From: Deltaproteobacteria bacterium | Lineage (GTDB): Bacteria > Myxococcota_A > Polyangia > GCA-2747355 > JADLHG01 | DNA length: 32,569 nucleotides | Direction: 5' to 3' | Assembly: GCA_020848905.1 (NCBI GenBank) | Contig: JADLHG010000011.1 | Coordinates: 1-32,569 of the forward strand | Shown here: one piece after another, positions 23,776 to 32,452 of the stretch | Layout of the letters: every line of letters begins with the position of its first letter | Numbering within the stretch: position 1 is the stretch's first letter | Made by a program: the position numbers and the translations under genes | Notes under the pieces: model-generated | What the model was told of the DNA's origin: nothing | What the model saw: only the letters and a program-made list of their open reading frames with translations | Databases searched by the model: none

Positions 23776-25251
23776 TCACGCCTGCACGCGCACGGCCGCG
23801 GTCGCTTGTTTCGGCTTCCGCGCCACGGCCACGACGCTCAGGCCGTGCCAGGGGAGCCGGTTGTCCACGTGCCGAACCACGGGGGCGATCATGTTCAGCG
23901 CCTTGAGCTGGATCCGCGGGAAGTGTTTTCGCCGCCAGACCCGGCCGTTGTAGAGCCAGCCGAGCACGCTCACCTTGTTGTAATCGAATACCTGTTCTAT
24001 TTCGAACCCGGCCCCGCGGATTAGCCCGTCCACCTCGGACCGGCCGAAGCGCCGCGTGTGGCCGAGCGCGTCGTCGAGCGAGCAGTAGAGCCACTGCCCC
24101 TGCGGCACGAGGAGGATCGCCTTGCCGCCGGGCTCGAGCGCCGAATAGATGTTGCGAAGCGCCGCCGCCACGTCCTCCACGTGCTCGAGGACGTTGAGGC
24201 AGATCACGGTATCGAACCGCCCCTGCAGCGCGGCGAAGGCCTGCGCGTCGGTCACGTCCAGCTCGGCCACCCGCAGGTACGGCTTGCCGACGGACATATT
24301 GTGCAGGAAGGCCAGGTAGTGGGGGTTGATGTCCGTGGCCAGGTAGTGCTCGCGCGGCAGGAAGCGCATGGTGAGGTTCCCCACCCCCGCGCCGATCTCG
24401 AGCACCCGTGCCCCGAGCTCCGGCGAGAGCAGCTCGGACATCCAGCGGTTGAACTGGTGCACCTGACTCAGGCTGGTCAGGATGGCCGCCCCGTACTGGT
24501 CGTTCTGGAACAAGTCGTCTACAACCGTCCACTTCAGGATCGACCAGAGCGCCCCGAAGCCGTGCCGGGCCGAGATCTTCTTGCCCTCCTGGTAGGTCCG
24601 CCCCGCGTAGCGAATCGGCACCTCGTAGATCACGGCGGCCCGCTTGGCGAGCTTCGCCGTGAGCTCGGGCTCGATGGAGAAGTCGTTCGACCGGATGGGG
24701 ATGGACTTGAGCAGCTCCGTCCGCACCATCTTGTAGCAGGTCTCCATGTCCGTCAGGTTCAGATCGGTCATGGCGTTCGACAGGAAGGTCAGGAACTGGT
24801 TGCCGAGCGTGTGCCAGAAGTAGAGCACCTTGCGGTACTCGCCGGACATGAAGCGCGAGCCGTAGACCGCGTCTGCATCCGCCTCGAAGAACGGCCGAAG
24901 CAGGCGCCCCCAGTCTTCGGGGTAGTACTCCAGGTCGGCATCCTGGATGACCGCGAGCTCGCCCGAGGCCTCGGCGATGGCCCGACGGATCGCCGCGCCC
25001 TTGCCCTGGTTTCGCTCCTGCTCGAAGTAGCGCATGGAGCGGTGCGACCCGGCCAGCCGCCGCAGGATGTCGCGCGTGCCATCGGTGGAGCCATCGTCCA
25101 CCACAATGAGCTCCACCTCCCGCACCTGCGGGTGCGAAAAGGCCAGCACCCGGTGGATGGCCGCCTCAACGAGAAAGCGCTCGTTGTAGACCGGCATCAG
25201 CACCGAGAGCTTGATGGGCGCCTGAAACTCCTTGGAGTAGCGGGCCGTCAT
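23776..25251 (-). CDS. Fusion protein: GT2 glycosyltransferase plus class I SAM-dependent methyltransferase, 491 aa
   Basis: Residues 1-245 are a GT2 domain (SVLMPVYNE at 16-24, VVDDGSTDGTRD at 50-61, QDADLEYYPEDW at 103-114, and the DMETCYKMVRTELLK segment). Residues of about 265-480 are a methyltransferase domain with motif I VLEIGAGVGN at 283-292, an acidic TDINP at 306-310 and NVLEHVED at 353-360. Both halves look complete and active. The fusion suggests that a sugar is transferred and then methylated, or that the two act on the same lipid-linked glycan. It sits between a GT39-like gene (88-bp gap upstream) and the GT2 gene downstream (3-bp gap). The gap 25252-25339 holds no clear terminator. 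Confidence 0.9.
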   Translation of the reverse strand: MTARYSKEFQAPIKLSVLMPVYNERFLVEAAIHRVLAFSHPQVREVELIVVDDGSTDGTRDILRRLAGSHRSMRYFEQERNQGKGAAIRRAIAEASGELAVIQDADLEYYPEDWGRLLRPFFEADADAVYGSRFMSGEYRKVLYFWHTLGNQFLTFLSNAMTDLNLTDMETCYKMVRTELLKSIPIRSNDFSIEPELTAKLAKRAAVIYEVPIRYAGRTYQEGKKISARHGFGALWSILKWTVVDDLFQNDQYGAAILTSLSQVHQFNRWMSELLSPELGARVLEIGAGVGNLTMRFLPREHYLATDINPHYLAFLHNMSVGKPYLRVAELDVTDAQAFAALQGRFDTVICLNVLEHVEDVAAALRNIYSALEPGGKAILLVPQGQWLYCSLDDALGHTRRFGRSEVDGLIRGAGFEIEQVFDYNKVSVLGWLYNGRVWRRKHFPRIQLKALNMIAPVVRHVDNRLPWHGLSVVAVARKPKQATAAVRVQA

Positions 25252-25339
25252 GGGGCCGCATCTTTACCGCAAGGGTGCGCCAAGGCAAGGTCATTCGAGA
25301 GGCCCGCCCGGGGCCGAAAGCCCGAGCAGCACCGACGGT

Positions 25340-26710
25340 CTACAGCGAAGCCGGGTACCGCGTGACGAAGGCCAGCGCGTTGTGCGCCGCCACGGCCACG
25401 AGGGCCCAGCCGAGCGCTCGCCCGAGCCACGGCTGCCGGCTCCGCAGCCGCTCGAGCAGCAGGCCACCGAGGAGCGCGAGCAGCGGAAAGAGCTGGAGCA
25501 GGTAGGAGGCCTTGATGGTGTCGCCCTTGCCCAGGTTGGGGTAGCTGATGAGGAACCAGAGGTAGCCGAGCCACGAGACCACCACCGCGAGCGCGAGCAA
25601 AGCCGTCGTGGCGGGGGGGCCGAGCTCGTCGTCCGGAAGACGCCGTCGGAGGAGCGGCCCGAGGGCCCCGAGCCCGAGCAGCAGCGCCGCGACCAGAACC
25701 GCGCTCGGCAAGAGCCCGAGGAGGCACGCCCGCCCGAGGTAGCCCTTGATCTGCTCGCGGTTGTGAACCACGACCTCGTTCCAGAACTGCTGTTTCACGA
25801 GGAAGTAGCCCCAGTAGTCCCCGTAGGTCTCGGCGTGGAAGATGGGGAGGAGCTGGTTCGGAAAGGCCTCCCGGATCGGCTCGGAGAAGAGCTTGTCGAG
25901 ACCCAGGCCAAAGTAGAACTCCCGCGGCTGGTTGGCCAGCGAGAAGCCCGTGGCGGGACGGTTGAAGCGGGTGAGGCTGCCGTAGCGGCCGAGCTGCACG
26001 AAATAGAACCAGCTTCCTACAACGAAGGCGACGCCCCAGCAGACGGCGAGCGCCTTCAGGTGCGGAAGGAAGCGCTCCCGCCGCCGGAGAACGAGCGCGA
26101 GGAGCCACAGGCCGAGGGCCGGATAGAAGAAGAAGCCCCACTGCCGCGCGAGCACGAGGAGCCCGAAGAGGACGCCGGTGCGCGCGGCGCGCCCCAGCCT
26201 GGGCGCCGGATCCAGAAAGAGGGTCAGGCTCCGCTCGAGCACCAGCAGCGCGAGGAAGGCGAGCAGCGGCTCCCCACGCACCATGACCATCGTCTTGTAG
26301 TAGACCGGCAGGCTCCCGAGCAGCCCGAGCGCCGCGAGCTTCACGAGCGTCTTGCCCGGCGCGAGCCTCTCGGAAAGGCGCAGCATGAGCAGCGTGATGC
26401 CGACGGAGCAGAGCACGTTCTGGAGCTGCGCCAGCTTGTTCACCGCCCCTTCGCCGAGCCAGCCCGGCGCCGCGAGGAGCGCGGGGAGAAGGTACGGCAG
26501 CGGAGGGGAGTGGTACTCGATGGTCTGCCCCTCCACCGGCAGGTGCCCCGAGGCCAGGATCTTCACGTAGGTGAGGTGCGAGATCGCGTCGTAGCCGATC
26601 CGCGGGTCGTGAAAGAGCCCGTTGAAAAAAACGGTCGCGTTCACGCCGAAGAAGAGCGCCCAGACGAGCTGCTCCTGGCTGGGCCAGCGGAAGATGCGAG
26701 CCTCTGCCAT
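25340..26710 (-). CDS. GT39-like integral membrane glycosyltransferase, 456 aa
   Basis: A polytopic membrane protein with many hydrophobic helices. After the first helix it has a short acidic loop, GYDAISHLTYVKIL, in the position of the catalytic Asp loop of GT39/ArnT/PMT-type glycosyltransferases, which use polyprenyl-phosphate sugars on the periplasmic side. A second soluble loop with HAETYGDYWGYF resembles family members. The length (456) is near the usual 450-600. It starts 3 bp after the FemAB-like gene stop. The specific donor and acceptor cannot be told from sequence. Confidence 0.75.
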   Translation of the reverse strand: MAEARIFRWPSQEQLVWALFFGVNATVFFNGLFHDPRIGYDAISHLTYVKILASGHLPVEGQTIEYHSPPLPYLLPALLAAPGWLGEGAVNKLAQLQNVLCSVGITLLMLRLSERLAPGKTLVKLAALGLLGSLPVYYKTMVMVRGEPLLAFLALLVLERSLTLFLDPAPRLGRAARTGVLFGLLVLARQWGFFFYPALGLWLLALVLRRRERFLPHLKALAVCWGVAFVVGSWFYFVQLGRYGSLTRFNRPATGFSLANQPREFYFGLGLDKLFSEPIREAFPNQLLPIFHAETYGDYWGYFLVKQQFWNEVVVHNREQIKGYLGRACLLGLLPSAVLVAALLLGLGALGPLLRRRLPDDELGPPATTALLALAVVVSWLGYLWFLISYPNLGKGDTIKASYLLQLFPLLALLGGLLLERLRSRQPWLGRALGWALVAVAAHNALAFVTRYPASL

Positions 26711-26713
26711 GGT

Positions 26714-27760
26714 TCACCCGAGGGGGTTCAGGTACTTCACGAGCAGCGGTCCGAGCCGGTTCGCGAGGCCGAGGGGGAGGCGTTGCCAGGTACGCTGGGC
26801 AAGCCGGTAGACGGGGTCCCGCTCGAGTCGCTCCGTCACGTCGGGCACCTCTCCGCCGCGGCGCAGATAATAGTGGTAGTGGAGCGGGACCGGCTTCGCG
26901 CCCCATTTCTCCTTGAACTTGAAGGTTCCCGAGTCCCACTGGCTCCGACCGAAGTCGAGGCTGCGCAGTCCCCGGCCGACCGCCCAGCGCAGCGCCTCGT
27001 GGCTCAGCAGGTCGTTCGGCCGCCGCTCGAAGTGTTCACGGAGCGAGGAGAACCACGGGTTGTGCGCCCGATCGCCGTGCGCGAAGAGGAACATCCCCCC
27101 CACCGGCTCGGCCCCGAGGAAGGCCACGAGGAGCTGTGTCTGGGTGGGAAACGCACGCAGCACCTCCTCCACGAAACGCCGCCCCAGGACCGGCGTGCCG
27201 AGGTCCCGCATGTTCTGGCAGAAGACCCGATAGAAGGGCCCGAGGAGCTCGACCCCTCCCTGCGAGACGGTGAGCCCCGCCGCCTGCGCCTTTTTCACCG
27301 CCCGCCGCGCGGAGCTGGCCACGAGCTTCGAGAGCCCCGCCTCGCGCTCGGGGAGCGTCGCGACCAGCGTGCAGTGCCTCCCGCTCGTCACGAAGCGGGC
27401 GTCCGGGATACGCTCCTCGAGGCTGTCGCGCAGGACCAGGTAGTCGGCCCGCCGCTGCTCGGTGTAGGCCAGCGCGAGCTCGAGGAGCCCCCGCTCGGCC
27501 CCTCGGGTCGTGGCGCACGCACCCCCGGGCATCGAGCTCACGTAGTGCCCACCGATCGGCCCACCTCGCACCCGAAAGAGCGGCAGCACCCCGACGATCG
27601 CGCCCTGCTCCTCGGCCAGAAGATAGTGCGTCGAGTGCCCATAGCTCGCGTGGAGCACCCCCCGCCAGCCCGAGAGCGCGTAGTGGCTCGCCGCGGGGTG
27701 CGACGCGACGAAGGCGTCCCACCGCGACTCTTCTCCCGTCTCGAGCTCGCGAACGATCAC
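26714..27760 (-). CDS. FemAB-like / GNAT-fold acyltransferase of the PEP-CTERM-associated type, 348 aa
   Basis: The GTG at 27760 overlaps the deacetylase stop as GTGA; an open frame continues upstream to 28255 but only as a shadow of the deacetylase gene. The protein begins VIVRELETGEESRWDAFVAS and has the FemAB-type pattern: W...SYGH..HYLLAE...GVLPL, HCTLVATLP, SSARRAVKKAQ, FYRVFCQNMRDLGTPVLGRRF and GLRSLDFGRSQWDSGTFKFK. This last group is close to the FemAB-related proteins found in exopolysaccharide loci linked to exosortase/PEP-CTERM systems. It is expected to add an acyl or aminoacyl group to a glycan. Its neighbour is the deacetylase that usually accompanies it in such loci. Confidence 0.82.
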   Translation of the reverse strand: MIVRELETGEESRWDAFVASHPAASHYALSGWRGVLHASYGHSTHYLLAEEQGAIVGVLPLFRVRGGPIGGHYVSSMPGGACATTRGAERGLLELALAYTEQRRADYLVLRDSLEERIPDARFVTSGRHCTLVATLPEREAGLSKLVASSARRAVKKAQAAGLTVSQGGVELLGPFYRVFCQNMRDLGTPVLGRRFVEEVLRAFPTQTQLLVAFLGAEPVGGMFLFAHGDRAHNPWFSSLREHFERRPNDLLSHEALRWAVGRGLRSLDFGRSQWDSGTFKFKEKWGAKPVPLHYHYYLRRGGEVPDVTERLERDPVYRLAQRTWQRLPLGLANRLGPLLVKYLNPLG

Positions 27761-28641
27761 CGGCGGACCTCCCCGGCGGGAACGTCCTCGGTGACCATCC
27801 CGGCCGCGCCGAGCGCCTCCCACATCGAGGCGAAGCGAAAGCGCCGCAGCAGCGCGTCCACCTTGCCCAGCGCCGCGCTCACCCCGTAGTAGGTCACGAA
27901 GCGGGAGAAGGCAGGCAACTCCACCCGCTGGACACCCGGGTCGGTCTCCCAGGGGTGCACGTAGATCACGATCGGTCGCGTGCGGGCCACCAACCCGAGC
28001 AGCCCGAGGAGCACCGGACTCGGCAGCGCCCTGAGGTAGAACCCGCCCCCCGCGGGAGCGCGGAGCTTGCCGAGCGCGACCACGGTCGCGGGCCACTCGA
28101 TGAGGGGACTCCCGGGATCCGGCAGCTCCGGTCGCTCGAGGTTCACGCGGTACGGCGCGAGCGGCGCCCCCGCCACGCCGTAGAGGGGGCCCTTCGCCGG
28201 CACCAGGCTGGCGTCGTAGCGATACCCGTGACGGGCGAGGAGCGGCAGGGCCCACCGGGTCCGCTCGTCGAGAGAGAAGGTGGGAGCGCGGAACCCGCGG
28301 ACCGGTACGTCGGGCCCCAGCACTCGGTCGATGAGCGCGCGGAAGGCCACGATCTCCGCCTCGAAGCTCGCGGGCTCGAGTTCCCAGAGCGGACGGTGAC
28401 TCATCCCGTGAAAGCCCACCTCGTGCCCCGCGGCGTGGATCCGTCGAAGGAGCTCGGGGTCCCGCTCGGCGACCCGGCCCACGACGAAGACCGTGGCCCG
28501 CACGCCGTGCCGGTCAAGAAGCGCGAGGAGCGGCGCCACCGACTGCGCCGCCCGGTCCTGCCCGGTAGTCGGGACTCCCCGCCGCCTGAGCAGCTCCGGG
28601 TCGTACCATTCCTCGAGGTCGATGGAGAAGCCGTGCAGCAC
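27757..28641 (-). CDS. Polysaccharide deacetylase (NodB/CE4 type) of the PEP-CTERM-locus subfamily, 294 aa
   Basis: Starts at GTG 28641, 7 bp after the stop of the YfhO-like gene, with GAGG 5 nt before it; the frame extends to 28752 but would overlap the upstream gene by 104 bp. Motifs of a metal-dependent NodB deacetylase are visible: FSIDLEEWYD (Asp8 region), HGMSH at 78-82 (HxxxH metal ligands), RGFRAPTFSLD at 115-125, and a closing YVHPWETDP. The unusual FSIDLEEW opening and the HPWE closing are those of deacetylases from exopolysaccharide loci with FemAB-like partners. It removes N-acetyl groups from a polysaccharide. The 4-bp overlap with the acyltransferase gene suggests that the two modify the same chain. 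Confidence 0.85.
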   Translation of the reverse strand: MLHGFSIDLEEWYDPELLRRRGVPTTGQDRAAQSVAPLLALLDRHGVRATVFVVGRVAERDPELLRRIHAAGHEVGFHGMSHRPLWELEPASFEAEIVAFRALIDRVLGPDVPVRGFRAPTFSLDERTRWALPLLARHGYRYDASLVPAKGPLYGVAGAPLAPYRVNLERPELPDPGSPLIEWPATVVALGKLRAPAGGGFYLRALPSPVLLGLLGLVARTRPIVIYVHPWETDPGVQRVELPAFSRFVTYYGVSAALGKVDALLRRFRFASMWEALGAAGMVTEDVPAGEVRR

Positions 28642-28648
28642 GAGTGCC

Positions 28649-30967
28649 TCAGGTGGTGACGATCGGCGGCGCGTCGGACGCCTCCGCGCTAGAGCTCGCC
28701 GAGCGTCGGCGACGCCGGACCCAGGAGCCGATACCGAAGGCGAGGAGGCCAAGGGCCGTGGCCGCGTAGACCCAGAGCCCCGCGAGCGTCCGCGCCGGCC
28801 GATACCGCAGCTCCACCGCGTGCGCCCCGGGCCCCACGAGCACGCCCCGGAAAAGATGGTTCGCGCGCACCACGCGGGCGGGCTGACCGTCCACCCGCGC
28901 CTCCCAGCCCGGGAAATAGGCCTCGTTCACGACGAGGATCCCCGCCGCGGGGGCCTCGGCCCGCAGGCGCACCGCGTTCCGGCCGAAGCGCTCGAGCCGC
29001 GCCGGGACGGGCGGTCTCGGTGCCCGGAGCCGCGAGACCCGGGCCAGCTCGTCCGCGTTCAGGTCGCTCCGTTCTAGAATAGCCACACGCCAACCGGCGG
29101 GAGTGCGCCAGAGCCGGTCCAGCGCCTCCGGTCCCCCATCCACGAGCTGCGCCTCCCCGACCCAGAAGGCGAAGGGGGCCGCATCGGCCAACTCCAAGAC
29201 GTCCCCCCGGCGCGCGCTGCGGGCCCCCGCCTGCTCGGCGATCGCGCCGAAGTTCCGGCCGGCGTAGTAGCGCACGTTGGCATGGCAGAGGAGCGCGTAG
29301 CTCTGGCGGGCCCGGTCCGCGTAGTGCCTGTACCGCTCGGTCACGAGCGTGTTGTAGCGGCCGAAGAGGTCTCGTACCTCGAGGCGGGCCCCAGGCCGGT
29401 ACTGGAAGTAAACGTCGTCCGCCACCCGCACCTCGTCCTTCACGCCGGGGAGCGCGAGAAGCTGCGCGTCGCGCGAGAGGTCCGGCTTCGGCAGCAGGAT
29501 ATCGTAGACCGGTCGGGCCTGGGCCCCGAGATCCCCGAGCAGGAGGAGCACCGCACCGCCGGCCAGCACCTGCCGCCACCGTCCGCTGCGCAGGGCGAGA
29601 AGCCCCACCAGCATCGCGCCGGCCGCGAGCGCCAACCCCACGCCCAGGGCCGCGCTGGTCTGGAGCCTCGGATCCTGCCGGTCGGCAGCCCCCTTGGTCG
29701 CCAGCCAGGCCACCAGAGTCGTACCGAAGACGAGCAAGGCCACGACGACGCCCTTCACCAGCCGGCGCCGCCGTCCCTCCTCGCCTGCCTCGAGGGCATC
29801 GCCCATGCCCCGCGCCGCGAGAAGCGCCAGGAAGAAGGCCGTAAGGTAGAGGTAGACCTCCGGGTTGCGCCACATCTTGAAGGCGGGCACCACCTCCCCG
29901 AGCGCGGGGAGCAGGCCAAAGTTCCCGCCGCAGGCCAGGAGGAAGAAGAAGGCGGCGCAGCCGCCCCAGAGCAGCCGCTCCTTGCTCCACCGCCCGACTA
30001 GCGCGTAAGCCCCGAGGAGCACCGGGAGCAGCCCCATGTACGGGAGGCAATATACGAACGGCGGTTCTAGAACGCGCGGTGAGAGCAGGTGCAGCGCGTG
30101 CGCCGGCCGCACCACCGAGTGCATGGCCTCGCCGGCCGCCATGGCCTGCCGGGCCGTGTGCGGCACGAGTTCGGCGGTGGCGAGCAGCACGGGCAGGCTC
30201 AGGCCCACCGCGACCGCCACTGCGGGGAGCAGCGCGAGCCCGATGCGCCCCAGGTGCCGAAGCCCCCGTCGTTCCTCCTTCAGCACGATCCAGAGCGCGA
30301 GAAGCACGAGCGGCGCGAGGCCGAGCAGGTTGCGGAAGACGTCCGGCGGATACCCTGAGAGGATCGAGAGCCCCATCACGACGCCGAGACCGACCCCCGC
30401 CCGCAGCGACGGCTTCTTGACCACCTCGTCCGCCGCGATCACCAGCCACGGAAACCACGCGATGGTCCACATGCCGGCGTTGTCCTTGTTCTTCGCCAGG
30501 CGGGCGCAGAGGACGTACGAAACGGTGCCCAGCCACGGTACGGCGCCACTTGCACGCTGGCGACGCAGGAGGAGGTGCATTCCGAGCGCGGCGATGGCGT
30601 AGTGGAGCAACGAGCGAAGCAGCCCGAGGTGGGGGCCGTACCCGAAGAGCCAGGCCGCGAGGTAGATGGGAAGGCTCAACGGGTAGGTCCCACTGGCCGC
30701 CGGGTCGGCGACGAAGCCGAAGCCCGCCTTCTCGTATGGATTCCAGAGGGGAACGCTGCCCGCCCCCCAGGCGTGAGCACCGTAGGCCATGTCCCCCCAC
30801 GACTCGTTGACCGCATCCCAGCCGAGGAAGAGGTCACCTCCTAGAAGTTGTGGGTGGAGCACGAAGAAGAACGCCACGTACGCCCCCGCGACGGCGGCGC
30901 TGTTGAGCCAGCTCCGACGTGGAGATTCAGGCGGCGCGGAGCTGTCGAGGGAAGGGTGCCCCATCAT
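28649..30967 (-). CDS. YfhO-like polytopic membrane protein (putative glycosyltransferase-like), 772 aa
   Basis: A large membrane protein with about 12-14 hydrophobic helices in the first ~480 residues and a C-terminal extracytoplasmic beta domain. The first loop has the LFLGWDAVNESW motif and PLWNPY.KAGFGF, and the end shows VNEAYFPGWEARVDG, the signature of the YfhO family. YfhO members are linked to glycosylation of cell-wall polymers. I choose the ATG at 30967 (MMGHPSLD); a TTG at 30988 is also possible. It heads the eight-gene surface-glycan block. The 104 bp upstream (30968-31071) contain a short palindrome, GCCGGCCGGC, at 31053-31062 but no promoter that I would defend. Confidence 0.85.
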   Translation of the reverse strand: MMGHPSLDSSAPPESPRRSWLNSAAVAGAYVAFFFVLHPQLLGGDLFLGWDAVNESWGDMAYGAHAWGAGSVPLWNPYEKAGFGFVADPAASGTYPLSLPIYLAAWLFGYGPHLGLLRSLLHYAIAALGMHLLLRRQRASGAVPWLGTVSYVLCARLAKNKDNAGMWTIAWFPWLVIAADEVVKKPSLRAGVGLGVVMGLSILSGYPPDVFRNLLGLAPLVLLALWIVLKEERRGLRHLGRIGLALLPAVAVAVGLSLPVLLATAELVPHTARQAMAAGEAMHSVVRPAHALHLLSPRVLEPPFVYCLPYMGLLPVLLGAYALVGRWSKERLLWGGCAAFFFLLACGGNFGLLPALGEVVPAFKMWRNPEVYLYLTAFFLALLAARGMGDALEAGEEGRRRRLVKGVVVALLVFGTTLVAWLATKGAADRQDPRLQTSAALGVGLALAAGAMLVGLLALRSGRWRQVLAGGAVLLLLGDLGAQARPVYDILLPKPDLSRDAQLLALPGVKDEVRVADDVYFQYRPGARLEVRDLFGRYNTLVTERYRHYADRARQSYALLCHANVRYYAGRNFGAIAEQAGARSARRGDVLELADAAPFAFWVGEAQLVDGGPEALDRLWRTPAGWRVAILERSDLNADELARVSRLRAPRPPVPARLERFGRNAVRLRAEAPAAGILVVNEAYFPGWEARVDGQPARVVRANHLFRGVLVGPGAHAVELRYRPARTLAGLWVYAATALGLLAFGIGSWVRRRRRSASSSAEASDAPPIVTT

Positions 30968-31071
30968 CGGGTCCGGCTCGGAGGACAATCTGGTACCACA
31001 TGTCTCGCGACTGGGGGTAGCGCTCTCTCCGCACGCGGCCTCGACACCCGGAGCCGGCCGGCGTTCTCGGC

Positions 31072-31755
31072 CTACGGTGATGCTGGGGTGGCGTTGCTGG
31101 GTAACGGGGCTTTCTCCGCGACGTACACGTTATTCAGGCCCCACATGAAGCGCCGGCGCTGGACCAGCCGCAGCGGCGGCGTGTTCAGGTAGAGGCGGAT
31201 TTCGCGCAGGGGCATACAGAACTCCTCGTCCTCATCCATGCCGCGTTCGGAGTCCATGTCTTTGCGGCCGCGCGCTGCCTCGTACAGGTGGACCCACTGA
31301 TGAACGAGAAACTGCGTAACCGGCTCGCCCTCCGTCATGACGAGTCGGCCGCCAGTGCGCAGCACACGAGCGAATTCTGCGAACTCGGCGGTGCGCTGCT
31401 TCCTCGGAATATGGCCTCCAACCGCAATGAGCGTCACGGTGTCGAAGGACTCATCTGCGAAGGGCAACCGCATAACGTCGTCCACAACATTGTCAACGCC
31501 CTCGTAGGGGAACACGTCGATGCCAATGCCCTGGGCGTCGCCGAGGAATTCCCGGACAAAAAGGTTCCCCGGACCGCACCCTACGTCCAGCACGCGACCG
31601 CGGCAGACGCTGGCGACCACGCGCATGCGTTCCTCGCGCAACGAGGAGAGTCCCCACCTACTCTCCGTCAGCAAAAGGAGCGCGCGCAGTGGAAATGCCA
31701 GCGTGTCAGCCGCCGCGCCAAGGCGACTTCTCCCAAGCTTGGGGCCGTCATACAT
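31072..31755 (-). CDS. Class I SAM-dependent methyltransferase, 227 aa
   Basis: SAM-binding motif I VLDVGCGPGN at 55-64 is followed by an acidic loop GIGIDVFPY at 77-85, DDVMRLPFADESFDTVTL and a C-terminal VTEGEPVTQFL segment; the fold is that of small UbiE/BioC-like methyltransferases. An AGGAG lies 9 nt before the ATG. It is upstream of and co-directional with the glycan block, so a role in methylating a sugar or lipid is plausible but unproven. Base composition is lower in GC than in the block: the line 31441-31500 has 33 G+C of 60, against 49 of 60 at 28981-29040, suggesting separate origin. The 126 bp between it and the LuxR-type gene show no clear site. Confidence 0.82.
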   Translation of the reverse strand: MYDGPKLGRSRLGAAADTLAFPLRALLLLTESRWGLSSLREERMRVVASVCRGRVLDVGCGPGNLFVREFLGDAQGIGIDVFPYEGVDNVVDDVMRLPFADESFDTVTLIAVGGHIPRKQRTAEFAEFARVLRTGGRLVMTEGEPVTQFLVHQWVHLYEAARGRKDMDSERGMDEDEEFCMPLREIRLYLNTPPLRLVQRRRFMWGLNNVYVAEKAPLPSNATPASP

Positions 31756-31881
31756 CCTCGACTGCTCCTGGCGAGAGATTCGCAGGGGTTGCCGGGCGTT
31801 CGCCCCTCGCTTCCTCGCGTCCGAGCGAGAGTGCCGACGTGCCGGGCATCACGCGGCCGAAAACCGGTGGCTCAAGCGTCA

Positions 31882-32394
31882 TCAGATTTCCTTGTATTTT
31901 CCGGGGGGGGCGAGGCGCGGTCGCCCCATCAGCAACCGACGGAGGAGCACCCCATACAGCTCTACCTGGCTACGTGTGCAGGTCTTCGCAAAGATCCGCT
32001 GCCAATAGGTCGAGACCGTCCCGATCCTGCAGCCGAGTCGATCAGCCACTTGCTTCACCGAGAGGCCGTCGAGAGCGACGAGCACGACTTCTCTCTCTCG
32101 TCGACGGAGGTCGAAGGATTGGAGGAGGTCGTTCAGCACCTGGGGCTCACTTGCCGAACGCAGGGCGGCCGGGAACGCCAGGACATCCGGGTCGCGGTTC
32201 TCCGATGCGTTCCCGCCGCTGCGGCCGATGGTCACAACAGTGGACGACCTTACTGCTTGAGCGTCTTGGTCCGGCATCGTGAAGCCGAGAGGCGGGACGT
32301 CCAGCGCCAGAACCGTGTGCCCCATGGGCTCAGCTTCCCTTCGAACGATGTTGACGAGCACGTCGTCGCCACCGACGACGAGGATCGTTGCCAT
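31882..32394 (-). CDS. LuxR-type HTH regulator with vestigial receiver-like N-terminus, 170 aa
   Basis: The C-terminal half is a LuxR/GerE HTH: FDLRRREREVVLVALDGLS at 94-112, KQVADRLGCRIGTVSTYWQRIF at 114-135 (quoted as a motif range only) and TRSQVELYG. The first ~32 residues (TILVVGGDDVLVNIVRREAE) look like the first strand and helix of a response-regulator receiver, but no further receiver elements (phospho-Asp, Lys) follow, so phosphorylation is not expected. A GGGGGGAG ribosome-binding site lies 5 nt before the ATG. The C-terminus contains a C8 homopolymer (plus-strand G8, 31903-31910). The IS3-like end begins 49 bp upstream, so the original promoter may be lost or replaced. Likely a DNA-binding regulator; targets unknown. 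Confidence 0.8.
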   Translation of the reverse strand: MATILVVGGDDVLVNIVRREAEPMGHTVLALDVPPLGFTMPDQDAQAVRSSTVVTIGRSGGNASENRDPDVLAFPAALRSASEPQVLNDLLQSFDLRRREREVVLVALDGLSVKQVADRLGCRIGTVSTYWQRIFAKTCTRSQVELYGVLLRRLLMGRPRLAPPGKYKEI

Positions 32395-32399
32395 GCCAT

Positions 32400-32407
32400 C
32401 TCCCCCC
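32400..32407 (-). promoter_or_regulatory. Ribosome-binding site of the LuxR-type gene
   Basis: GGGGGGAG on the minus strand, 5 nt before the ATG at 32394. It favours this ATG over the overlapping out-of-frame ATG at the end of the same purine run. Confidence 0.5.
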
Positions 32408-32452
32408 GAGATTCGCGCGACCTTGTAGCACTACCGGGAGACCTGAACCGCC

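Noticed and set aside
25252-25339. Possible internal promoter (TTGCCT, 16 nt, TAAAGA) before the GT2-methyltransferase gene
   Set aside because: Both hexamers are weak, and the start site would leave almost no leader.
25250-27889. 879-aa plus-strand open frame antisense to the GT39 and FemAB genes
   Set aside because: Charged, low-complexity translation with no domain, and it lies opposite well-supported membrane and enzyme genes. Long antisense frames are expected at this GC content.
28642-28752. Longer N-terminus for the deacetylase
   Set aside because: It would overlap the YfhO-like gene by 104 bp and adds Arg/Ser-rich residues not expected in the family, while GTG 28641 has a GAGG site and starts right at the domain.
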